DNA from: Candidatus Segatella violae
GTDB taxonomy: Bacteria > Bacteroidota > Bacteroidia > Bacteroidales > Bacteroidaceae
DNA: 13,213 bases
Reading direction: 5' to 3'
Assembly: GCA_002440225.1 (NCBI GenBank)
Contig: DJSH01000088.1
Coordinates: 1-13,213 of the forward strand
Position numbers and translations under genes: made by a program. Of this stretch, positions 7,213-13,213 are shown piece after piece (within the stretch, counting starts at the first letter, position 1; the number at the start of each line of letters is the position of its first letter). Under the pieces are notes generated by a model. The model saw nothing but the letters and a program-made list of their open reading frames with translations, had not been told where the DNA came from and searched no databases.

Positions 7213-7752
7213 TTATATGGTGTTTTTTTTGTCTTTTTTAACAAGAAAACGCCTTACACCGTTATTGATGGATTGTAATCCGAAGTCTTCTGGGTGAAGC
7301 TCGGAGAGCGGAATCCAATAGTATTCAGCAGCGTCATCCATGGCTTCGACATGGGATAAGTCTTTGACTTTCACGCGATAGAACATATCTAGGGTGTGAA
7401 CCAGAAAACCTGAGTAGAGATAGAGATTGGGAATGCTGAACAGATAAGTCACTTCTGTGGCTTCCAAGCCTGTCTCTTCTTTTACTTCTCTGCTGACGCC
7501 TTCCTCGCCAGTCTCGTCCATGTCTACAAAACCGCCAGGCAAGTCGAGCGTGCCTTTGGCTGGTTCGTTCTTACGGCGTACTACCAGCAACTCACCTTTC
7601 TCGTTTTGGATGAAGGCTACGGTTGCACTGCTGGGGTTGGCATAATAAGTGAACCCGCATGTGGAACACTTCTTACTTTTGAAATTGTTGATTTCAAAGT
7701 GATGTGAGCCACATGCGGGACAATACTTGAATTTATCTAATACGTGAGCCAT
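7213..7752 (-). CDS. Nudix hydrolase with N-terminal zinc ribbon
   Basis: A 179-residue protein. The N-terminus carries a four-cysteine zinc ribbon, CPAC at 11-14 and CSTC at 29-32. The Nudix box at 74-96 is perfect: G74, Glu80, REV at 88-90 and EETGL at 92-96 fit Gx5Ex7REUxEExGU, so Mg-dependent hydrolysis of a nucleoside-diphosphate-linked substrate is expected. The zinc ribbon plus Nudix arrangement recalls NudC-type NADH/NAD-RNA pyrophosphatases, but the NudC SQPWPFPxS motif is absent and the protein is shorter, so the substrate is unknown. The frame is open upstream to 7842, but that extension overlaps the esterase gene. The ATG at 7752 starts MAHVLDKFKYCPAC and lies 8 bases after the esterase stop, implying co-transcription. 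Confidence 0.9.
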   Translation of the reverse strand: MAHVLDKFKYCPACGSHHFEINNFKSKKCSTCGFTYYANPSSATVAFIQNEKGELLVVRRKNEPAKGTLDLPGGFVDMDETGEEGVSREVKEETGLEATEVTYLFSIPNLYLYSGFLVHTLDMFYRVKVKDLSHVEAMDDAAEYYWIPLSELHPEDFGLQSINNGVRRFLVKKDKKNTI

Positions 7753-7760
7753 ATTATATC

Positions 7761-9215
7761 TTACCAATTGTCTGTTCTGAATGGGAAGAGGGGCAGACCG
7801 CCTGCGTTCGCCATGTTGCCGAGCTGGAAGTTGCGGAAGCAATAGCGCAGTGCCACTGGTTTCTTGACCTCAGGGCTGGTTACGACGATACACTCGTTCC
7901 AAGGGTCGCTGCCTGGCTGCCAAAAATGCTTGGCGGTTGCCGGATGGAACACTTTGTCTTCTCCTGCTACCTCGAATCCCTGAATGTCCTCAAAACGGTT
8001 GTAGGCTCCGTAAGTGTTGTCGAAGTGAACCTTGACGGTGTCGCCCACAATCTTCATTTCCTTGAAGGTCATGCTCTCTGAGAAGAGTCCTTTCATGCCA
8101 TAGGTCTTGCTGAGGGCTTGCAAGGCAAGTCGCTCGCCTACAGGCTGCTTTTGGCAAGGGTGGATTTGCTCTTTCTCGTATGGATAAACCAAATCTTCTG
8201 TGCAGATGATGCCGCTGTTAGGGATTATCTTAGCTGCATTGAACTGCTGCTCACGGAGCCTTGGACCCCAGTCGCCATTGACATCTCCATTATGGTAAGG
8301 TGCTATCTGTACGAAGTAGAAAGGCAGTTCGCCCTGCTTGAAGTCTCTGCGCCATTGTGCCACGAGGTCGGCTAGGCGCTTGGTGTACTGACCTGCTGGG
8401 TCGCCAACATTGGAACAGCCTTGGTAGAAGATGATTCCTTTCACGCTATAGTTGAGGATAGGGTGGAAGGTGCCGTTGCCCCAAAGGAGAGGGTAGAGAT
8501 AATCATATCCAAACTTTGGATTCTTTGACATCTTGGCTGAATCAAGTTCTTCCTTGGTGTTCTTCTTCAGATAGTCACGGTCGAGCCAGCTTTCCACACG
8601 GCTTCCGCCCTTGTTTGCCATCACCAGTCCTACTGGCACGTCCAATGCCTTGTTGACTACTTGGGCAAAGAAATATCCTGTGGCTGATGCGTCGCCCACG
8701 GTCTCTGGATTGATTACCTTCCATTCGCAGTTGGCATCATCCAAAGGCTTGCTGCTCATCACGCTAGGTATCTTCACATAGTGCACGCCTTTGTAGTTGT
8801 TGGCTTCGAGCACCGCCTTGTTGTAACCTTGCACAGGGCAGTTGCCGAATCCCTTCACAGGCATCTCCATGTTGCTCTGTCCGGCGCAAACCCATACCTC
8901 TCCAGCCAGAATGTTGTTGAGGGTGGTCTTTTCGCCATCGTCGAACGTGATGGAGAGTGGTGCGTAGCTAGCCTTCGGTGTCTGCACCTTTACGGTCCAC
9001 TTGCCATCCTTTCCGGTCTTGGCGGAGTACTTTTGGGAAGACCATGAGGTAGATACCTCGACGTTTGTCCCAGGTTTGTCCCATCCCCAGAGGTTGGCTT
9101 CTGCGTTTTGTTGGATAATCATGTTGTCACTCAGAATGTGTGGCAACTTCACTTTGGCTTGTGCACCTGTGCAAACAAGTGCCAAGGCAGCCAATGCCCA
9201 TGATTTCTTGTTCAT
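7761..9215 (-). CDS. Secreted sialate O-acetylesterase-like SGNH hydrolase
   Basis: A 484-residue protein. A signal peptide is evident: basic NKK, a hydrophobic core to residue 14, and a likely cut at AQA-KV (after residue 20). A beta domain (21-100, KVKLPHILSDNMIIQQ) precedes the SGNH domain, a layout typical of Bacteroidota sialate 9-O-acetylesterases. WVCAGQSNMEMPV (108-120) carries the nucleophile Ser114, NKGGSRVESWL (201-211) is the oxyanion-hole Gly block, and QIHPCQKQPVGERLA (350-364) carries the probable catalytic His352. At 264-269 it reads YQGCSN where many homologues have YQGESN. Likely substrates are O-acetyl groups on sialic acids or other glycans; this cannot be settled from sequence. 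The start at 9215 is chosen over 9269 because it begins the signal peptide and avoids translating a perfect hairpin. Confidence 0.87.
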   Translation of the reverse strand: MNKKSWALAALALVCTGAQAKVKLPHILSDNMIIQQNAEANLWGWDKPGTNVEVSTSWSSQKYSAKTGKDGKWTVKVQTPKASYAPLSITFDDGEKTTLNNILAGEVWVCAGQSNMEMPVKGFGNCPVQGYNKAVLEANNYKGVHYVKIPSVMSSKPLDDANCEWKVINPETVGDASATGYFFAQVVNKALDVPVGLVMANKGGSRVESWLDRDYLKKNTKEELDSAKMSKNPKFGYDYLYPLLWGNGTFHPILNYSVKGIIFYQGCSNVGDPAGQYTKRLADLVAQWRRDFKQGELPFYFVQIAPYHNGDVNGDWGPRLREQQFNAAKIIPNSGIICTEDLVYPYEKEQIHPCQKQPVGERLALQALSKTYGMKGLFSESMTFKEMKIVGDTVKVHFDNTYGAYNRFEDIQGFEVAGEDKVFHPATAKHFWQPGSDPWNECIVVTSPEVKKPVALRYCFRNFQLGNMANAGGLPLFPFRTDNW

Positions 9216-9242
9216 TTTTTTTAGTGTATTAAGTTTATATTT

Positions 9243-9273
9243 AGTAATGAGAAATGGGTCATTTCTCATTACT
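9243..9273 (-). other. Perfect 14-bp hairpin between lipoprotein and esterase genes
   Basis: AGTAATGAGAAATG at 9243-9256 and its exact reverse complement at 9260-9273 enclose a 3-nt loop. On the - strand the hairpin starts 7 bases after the lipoprotein stop and ends 27 bases before the esterase start. It is followed by AAATATAAAC, not a T-run, so it is an atypical terminator. Partial termination, an mRNA-stabilising 3' end, or differential expression of lipoprotein versus esterase are possible roles. Confidence 0.6.
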
Positions 9274-9280
9274 GTTTTGC

Positions 9281-10459
9281 TTACAATAAGTTTTTAATGG
9301 CAGCGTCGATATCCTTGATCTGTGCGTCGCGAGCCTGCAGGGTGTTGCTGCGGTCGATGAGGAAGAAGGTAGGGATACTCTGCACATTGTAGAGCTGGAG
9401 ACTCTGACCCTGGATGCCGTTCTCATCGCGTACGCAAATCCATGGCAGTGCGGCAGTTGATGTCTTCCAGAAATGCTCGTCAGGGTCTACGGATACTTGG
9501 TAGATTTCCAATCCAGCTGCGTGGTATTTGTTGTAGAGCTCGCGCAGCATCATGATGCGCTTGGTGCTCTCGCTGCTGGCGAAGAGGTGGAAATCAAGCA
9601 ATACGACCTTGCCCTTGAGGTCGGAGAGTCGGCGGGTGATGCCCTTGTTGTCTTGTAGGGCAAGCTCGATGCAGCCGTTCACGCTCACCTTGCTGGCGTC
9701 AATCTTCTGCTCGGCCACTTGGTTCTCCATGATGCGGATATCCTTCATGCCCTGGATGGCGATGTTGTGGAGGTTCTTGCCTCGTTCGGCGCCAGGGTAG
9801 TAAGTGTCCCAGCTCGTGGCAACGGCGGCAAACACCTTTACGTCTTCCTTGCTGTTGCGAGGGTTGAAGATAAGGCTGTTCATGTTGCCCAACTGGACAG
9901 TTTGGAAGAGGGCATAGTAAGAGTATGCCTTCATTGGAGCCTTAAAGATATAGTTGGTCTTGATGTCTTGCTTGTAGGCTTCGAGCATGCGAGCCACGAT
10001 GACATTGGCAGAGTCTACGCCGATGTTAGGGTTCTTCACGATGCCGTTGATGTTGTTCTGTAGATTCATTTGCTTGAGCGACAGCTCCTTGATTTTGCTA
10101 CAGTTCTCAGAACCATCCACCTCATATTTGTAGCTCATCTGTGGATAGGCGGCCTTTACGGTGACGGTCTCGGTAGAGTCGATGCTGAGGTTGATGCTTT
10201 GGTTGGCGATGCGCAGACGATAGAACTCTGGCGTGATGGAGTCCATGGCGTTCTCGTCGAATACGAAGGCACCGTCCTCGCCCAGTTTCACAGAGTCAAT
10301 CTTCACCGGTCCGTTCAGGCTGATGTTCTCCAGGTAGAGCATGGAGTCCTTGGCATCGGTGATGTTGCCGTTGATGTGGAATTTCTTGTTGTTGCAAGAA
10401 GTGAAAGCCAGCGCAGCTACCATAATCACTGCCACTGAAAAGAATCTAGATATCTTCAT
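9281..10459 (-). CDS. DUF4369/thioredoxin-like lipoprotein lacking the CxxC cysteines
   Basis: A 392-residue protein. A lipoprotein signal peptide (1-21) ends in FTSC, with the acylated Cys22. Asn-Asn-Lys-Lys follows the cysteine, without the acidic residues of the Bacteroidota surface-export signal, so it may stay on the periplasmic side. Residues 25-115 look like a DUF4369 beta domain (FHINGNITDAKDSMLYLENI), followed by a helical linker and an AhpC/TSA-type thioredoxin fold from about 258 to the end. LKGKVVLLDF (281-290) and the cis-Pro loop SIPTFFLID (361-369) are present. Where the redox CxxC should be, the sequence reads SSES (295-298), with both cysteines replaced by Ser. Classical disulfide exchange is therefore not possible, and a binding or structural role is more likely. 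The esterase gene follows after 65 bases. The gene is divergent from pnp. Confidence 0.85.
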   Translation of the reverse strand: MKISRFFSVAVIMVAALAFTSCNNKKFHINGNITDAKDSMLYLENISLNGPVKIDSVKLGEDGAFVFDENAMDSITPEFYRLRIANQSINLSIDSTETVTVKAAYPQMSYKYEVDGSENCSKIKELSLKQMNLQNNINGIVKNPNIGVDSANVIVARMLEAYKQDIKTNYIFKAPMKAYSYYALFQTVQLGNMNSLIFNPRNSKEDVKVFAAVATSWDTYYPGAERGKNLHNIAIQGMKDIRIMENQVAEQKIDASKVSVNGCIELALQDNKGITRRLSDLKGKVVLLDFHLFASSESTKRIMMLRELYNKYHAAGLEIYQVSVDPDEHFWKTSTAALPWICVRDENGIQGQSLQLYNVQSIPTFFLIDRSNTLQARDAQIKDIDAAIKNLL

Positions 10460-10490
10460 GAATTTTAATATTTTGCAAAATTATCGACTG

Positions 10491-10498
10491 CAAAGGTA
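10491..10498 (-). promoter_or_regulatory. Bacteroidota -7 box for the lipoprotein gene
   Basis: The - strand reads TACCTTTG, an exact TAnnTTTG match, 31 bases upstream of the lipoprotein ATG. The sequence 19 bases further upstream is TTATTC-like rather than containing a clear TTG. Together with the box at 10595-10602 it makes a divergent promoter pair in the AT-rich spacer. Confidence 0.6.
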
Positions 10499-10594
10499 GC
10501 AATAAAATTGTGAATAATGCATCTTAGATAGATAAATAATTTGAAAATGTTGAAAATTGTTGCCCATTTATTCGTTTATTAATAATTAAAGAGG

Positions 10595-10602
10595 TATCTT
10601 TG
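10595..10602 (+). promoter_or_regulatory. Bacteroidota -7 box for pnp
   Basis: TATCTTTG is an exact match to TAnnTTTG and lies about 52 bases upstream of the pnp ATG, predicting a leader of roughly 45 bases. The -33 region is TTT/TTA-like rather than TTG. No long leader hairpin of the kind used in the RNase III-dependent autoregulation of E. coli pnp is visible. Confidence 0.6.
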
Positions 10603-10654
10603 CAGCGTTTTAGATATTTAGATGTTAGACAAAACAATAAGTTTTAAAAATTAG

Positions 10655-12982
10655 ATGAACGTAATTACAAAAAGTGTTCAGTTGCCTGATGGAAGAACCA
10701 TCACAATTGAAACCGGAAAAGTTGCAAAACAGGCTGATGGTGCTGCGGTTCTCCGCATGGGTAACACAGTGCTTCTCGCAACTGTTTGTGCAGCAAAGGA
10801 TGCAGTTCCGGGTACAGATTTCATGCCTTTGCAAGTAGATTATCGTGAGCAGTACAGTGCTGCTGGCCGTTTCCCTGGTGGCTTCACCAAGCGCGAAGGC
10901 AAGGCTAGCGACGAGGAAATCCTTACCTCTCGCCTCGTGGACCGTGCATTGCGTCCACTTTTCCCTTCTAACTACCATGCAGAAGTTTACGTACAGGTAA
11001 TGTTGCTCTCAGCCGATGGTGTTGACCAGCCAGATGCCCTCGCAGGTTTCGCTGCTTCAGCTGCCATGGCTTGTTCAGATATTCCTTTCGAGTATTACAT
11101 CTCTGAGTGCCGTGTGGCTCGTATCAATGGTGAGTATGTCGTTAACCCTACCTTCCAACAGATGGAGGAGGCCGACATGGACATCATGGTGGGTGCTACC
11201 AAGGACAACATCATGATGGTGGAAGGCGAGATGAAGGAGGTTTCTGAGCAGGATCTCATCGGCGCCCTCAAGGTGGCTGCCGAGGCTATCAAGCCTATGT
11301 GCGAGCTCCAGTATGAGTTGGCTAAGGAGAAGGGGACTGACGTGAAGCGTGAGTACGACCACGAGATCAACGACGAGGACCTTCGTGAGCAAATCAAGAA
11401 GGAACTCTACCAGCCAGTTTACGACATCAACCACAAGGCTCTCGAGAAGCATGCTCGCCAGGATGCCTTCGACCAGGTGTTGGCTGACTTCTTGGAGAAG
11501 TATGACGCTGCTCATACCGACCTCTCTGAGGAGGATTTGGAGGAGAAGCACGCAGAGGCTACTCGCTACTACGACGATGTTTTGCGCGATGCGATGCGCC
11601 GTTGCATCCTCGACGAGGGCTTGCGTCTCGATGGTCGTAAGACTACCGACATCCGTCCTATCTGGTGTGAGGTTTCACCTCTCCCAATGCCTCACGGAAG
11701 TGCCATCTTCCAGCGTGGTGAGACAATGTCACTCTCTACATGTACACTCGGTACCAAGATGGATGAGAAGCTCATCGACGGTGTGCTCGAGAAGAGCTAC
11801 CAGCGCTTCCTCCTTCACTATAACTTCCCTCCATTCTCTACAGGTGAGGCTAAGGCTCAGCGCGGCGTAGGCCGTCGTGAGATTGGTCACGGTCACTTGG
11901 CTTGGCGTGGTTTGAAGGGTCAGATTCCTGCCGACTTCCCTTACACAGTTCGTTTGGTAAGCCAGATCTTGGAGTCTAACGGTTCTTCTTCTATGGCTAC
12001 AGTATGTGCCGGTACACTCGCCTTGATGGATGCTGGTGTTCCTATGAAGAAGCCAGTTTCTGGTATCGCCATGGGTCTTATCAAGAACCCAGGTGAGGAG
12101 AAGTACGCTATCTTGAGTGATATTCTCGGCGACGAGGACCACTTGGGTGACATGGACTTCAAGACCACTGGTACACGCGATGGTTTGACCGCTACACAGA
12201 TGGATATCAAGTGCGACGGTTTGAGCTTCGAGATTCTCGAGGAGGCTTTGATGCAGGCTAAGGCAGGTCGTGAGCACATCCTCAACTGCATGATGGAGAC
12301 CATCTCTGAGCCACGTGCCGAGATGAAGCCACAGGTTCCACGTATCGTAGCATTCGATATTCCTAAGGAGTTCATCGGTGCAGTGATTGGCCCTGGTGGT
12401 AAGATTATCCAGCAGATGCAGGAGGACACTGGCGCTACTATCACTATCGACGAGGCTGATGGCAAGGGTCACGTTCAGGTATCTGCTCCTAACAAGGATT
12501 CCATCGACGCAGCTTTGTCTAAGATCAAGGCTATCGTTGCTGTTCCTGAGGTAGGTGAGGTTTACGAGGGTACCGTTCGTTCTATCATGCCTTACGGTTG
12601 CTTCGTAGAGATTCTACCAGGCAAGGATGGATTGCTCCACATCTCTGAGATTGATTGGAAGCGTCTTGAGACAGTCGAGGAGGCTGGTATCAAGGAAGGC
12701 GACAAGATCAAGGTTAAGTTGATGGAGATTGATCCTAAGACTGGTAAGTACAAACTCTCTCATCGTGTTCTTATCGACAAGCCAGAGGGTTATGTAGAGC
12801 GTGAGCGTCGTCCACGTCCTGAGCGTGGTGAGCGTCGCGGTCGTCGTGATGACCGTCACAATGGTGGCGAGGGTCGTGGTGAGCGTCCAGCTCGTCAGCC
12901 ACGTCGTTATGAGCATCACAACGAGGAGCAGGCTCCTAAGGATTTCAATGATTCTTTGGATCACAACAATGATGTAGAATAA
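10655..12982 (+). CDS. pnp: Polyribonucleotide nucleotidyltransferase (PNPase)
   Basis: A 775-residue phosphorolytic 3'-5' exoribonuclease that degrades RNA to nucleoside diphosphates. It has the standard order: RNase PH domain 1 (about 10-145, with AGRFPGGFTKREGK), a helical linker, and RNase PH domain 2 (about 330-560). The latter holds the catalytic stretch ILGDEDHLGDMDFK, with Asp493 and Asp499 matching E. coli Asp486 and Asp492. A KH domain (VIGPGGKII near 576-584) and an S1 domain (about 633-705, GTVRSIMPYGCFVEI) follow. After the S1 domain comes a 65-residue Arg/Gly/Glu-rich tail (ERERRPRPERGERRGRRDD), making it longer than the 711-residue E. coli enzyme. The start is preceded by A/T-rich sequence without a Shine-Dalgarno, as usual in Bacteroidota. 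The gene is monocistronic: its own promoter box and a strong terminator flank it. Confidence 0.97.
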   Translation: MNVITKSVQLPDGRTITIETGKVAKQADGAAVLRMGNTVLLATVCAAKDAVPGTDFMPLQVDYREQYSAAGRFPGGFTKREGKASDEEILTSRLVDRALRPLFPSNYHAEVYVQVMLLSADGVDQPDALAGFAASAAMACSDIPFEYYISECRVARINGEYVVNPTFQQMEEADMDIMVGATKDNIMMVEGEMKEVSEQDLIGALKVAAEAIKPMCELQYELAKEKGTDVKREYDHEINDEDLREQIKKELYQPVYDINHKALEKHARQDAFDQVLADFLEKYDAAHTDLSEEDLEEKHAEATRYYDDVLRDAMRRCILDEGLRLDGRKTTDIRPIWCEVSPLPMPHGSAIFQRGETMSLSTCTLGTKMDEKLIDGVLEKSYQRFLLHYNFPPFSTGEAKAQRGVGRREIGHGHLAWRGLKGQIPADFPYTVRLVSQILESNGSSSMATVCAGTLALMDAGVPMKKPVSGIAMGLIKNPGEEKYAILSDILGDEDHLGDMDFKTTGTRDGLTATQMDIKCDGLSFEILEEALMQAKAGREHILNCMMETISEPRAEMKPQVPRIVAFDIPKEFIGAVIGPGGKIIQQMQEDTGATITIDEADGKGHVQVSAPNKDSIDAALSKIKAIVAVPEVGEVYEGTVRSIMPYGCFVEILPGKDGLLHISEIDWKRLETVEEAGIKEGDKIKVKLMEIDPKTGKYKLSHRVLIDKPEGYVERERRPRPERGERRGRRDDRHNGGEGRGERPARQPRRYEHHNEEQAPKDFNDSLDHNNDVE

Positions 12983-13007
12983 TAAGTATACATTAATAAA
13001 TATAAGG

Positions 13008-13043
13008 GCACGTCTCGACTTTTTTCGGGGCGTGCTTTTTTTT
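13008..13043 (+). terminator. Intrinsic terminator of pnp
   Basis: An 11-bp stem (13008-13018 with 13025-13035, GCACG pairing with CGTGC at the base, two G-U wobbles in RNA) has a loop of C plus five T, and is followed by eight consecutive T at 13036-13043. It lies 25 bases after the pnp stop. This is a textbook rho-independent terminator. Confidence 0.9.
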
Positions 13044-13064
13044 ATTGCCATTCTTTGACAAAAA

Positions 13065-13108
13065 TTTGCCATGTCTGGGGCAAAAGTTTGCTATGCCTAG
13101 GCAGTTTT
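13065..13108. repeat. Two imperfect 22-base tandem units, each palindromic
   Basis: Unit 1 (13065-13086) begins TTTGCCATGTCTGGGG and unit 2 (13087-13108) begins TTTGCTATGCCTAGGC. They agree at 12 of the first 15 positions and all three differences are transitions. Unit 1 folds through TTTGCC (13065-13070) and GGCAAA (13079-13084). Unit 2 contains the perfect palindrome TGCCTAGGCA. They lie between the pnp terminator and a second hairpin, in non-coding sequence, and resemble extragenic palindromic repeats. Confidence 0.45.
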
Positions 13109-13158
13109 TCTTGCGTGGGGAACGAAAAGCTCAGGAGATGTCAGTTGGGTGTAAGATG

Positions 13159-13193
13159 AAAAAGGCATCACCTTTGCAAGGTGATTCCTTTTT
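13159..13193. terminator. Bidirectional terminator-like hairpin
   Basis: AAAAAGG (13159-13165) pairs with CCTTTTT (13187-13193), and ATCACCTT (13167-13174) pairs with AAGGTGAT (13178-13185), around a 3-nt loop and one C/T mismatch. This gives a 15-bp stem with an A-run on one side and a T-run on the other, so it can work as a terminator in either direction. Because pnp already has a terminator at 13008, this one may serve a convergent - strand gene beyond the window. Confidence 0.6.
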
Positions 13194-13213
13194 GCGCTTC
13201 AAGATGGGCTTGA

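Noticed and set aside
7753..7842. N-terminal extension of the Nudix protein
   Set aside because: The added Arg/Pro-rich residues are an out-of-frame reading of the esterase C-terminus; the ATG at 7752 sits 8 bases after the esterase stop.
10460..10654. RNA gene or riboswitch in the pnp/lipoprotein spacer
   Set aside because: The spacer is AT-rich with two promoter boxes but no cloverleaf, long stem or recognisable riboswitch core.
11729..12472. Long - strand open frame (247 codons) opposite pnp
   Set aside because: Antisense to the conserved RNase PH/KH part of pnp; its Leu/Thr/Ser-rich translation has no coherent domain and it has no promoter or ribosome-binding context.
13156..13213. Possible new gene starting at ATG 13156 and open to the window end
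   Set aside because: Its first codons are the arms of the bidirectional hairpin, so translation is probably an artefact of the palindrome; nothing after it can be judged.
13199..13213. Possible C-terminal codons and TGA of a convergent - strand gene
   Set aside because: Only four codons are visible before the TGA on the - strand, too little to call a gene.

Overview
The window reads as a chromosomal housekeeping segment of a Bacteroidota bacterium, most likely in the Prevotellaceae (Prevotella/Segatella). Three things point there: start codons preceded by A-rich leaders instead of clear Shine-Dalgarno sequences, several matches to the Bacteroidota -7 promoter box TAnnTTTG, and gene families typical of the phylum (DUF4369/thioredoxin-like lipoprotein, secreted sialate O-acetylesterase, zinc-free anti-sigma protein). 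The assignment is inferred from protein and promoter style, not from a search.

Layout. Positions 1-178 hold the broken end of an ISL3-type transposase on the + strand. From 352 to 10459 every gene lies on the - strand. Read in the direction of transcription these are: a lipoprotein with a thioredoxin fold lacking its CxxC cysteines, a secreted SGNH esterase, a zinc-ribbon Nudix hydrolase, topA, aroK, speA, argB, an ECF sigma factor and its probable membrane anti-sigma partner. From 10655 a divergent + strand gene, pnp, runs to 12982 and ends in a strong intrinsic terminator. The last 170 bases are non-coding and rich in inverted repeats.

How the genes group. Lipoprotein, esterase and Nudix look like one envelope/scavenging transcription unit, with a perfect 14-bp hairpin just after the lipoprotein stop. 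topA has its own -7 box and is followed at short distances by aroK (chorismate pathway), speA (arginine to agmatine) and argB (arginine synthesis), so a consumer and a producer of arginine are transcribed together. The sigma/anti-sigma pair overlaps by 11 bases and has an ECF-type promoter-like sequence directly upstream, consistent with autoregulation. pnp and the lipoprotein gene are transcribed divergently from a 195-bp AT-rich spacer with a perfect -7 box in each direction.

No clearly new multi-gene system (defence, CRISPR, secretion) is visible. The items most worth a second look are the cysteine-free thioredoxin-like lipoprotein, the ECF autoregulation signal, the stop-proximal hairpins lacking U-tracts, the Arg/Gly-rich PNPase tail, and the palindromic repeats after pnp.
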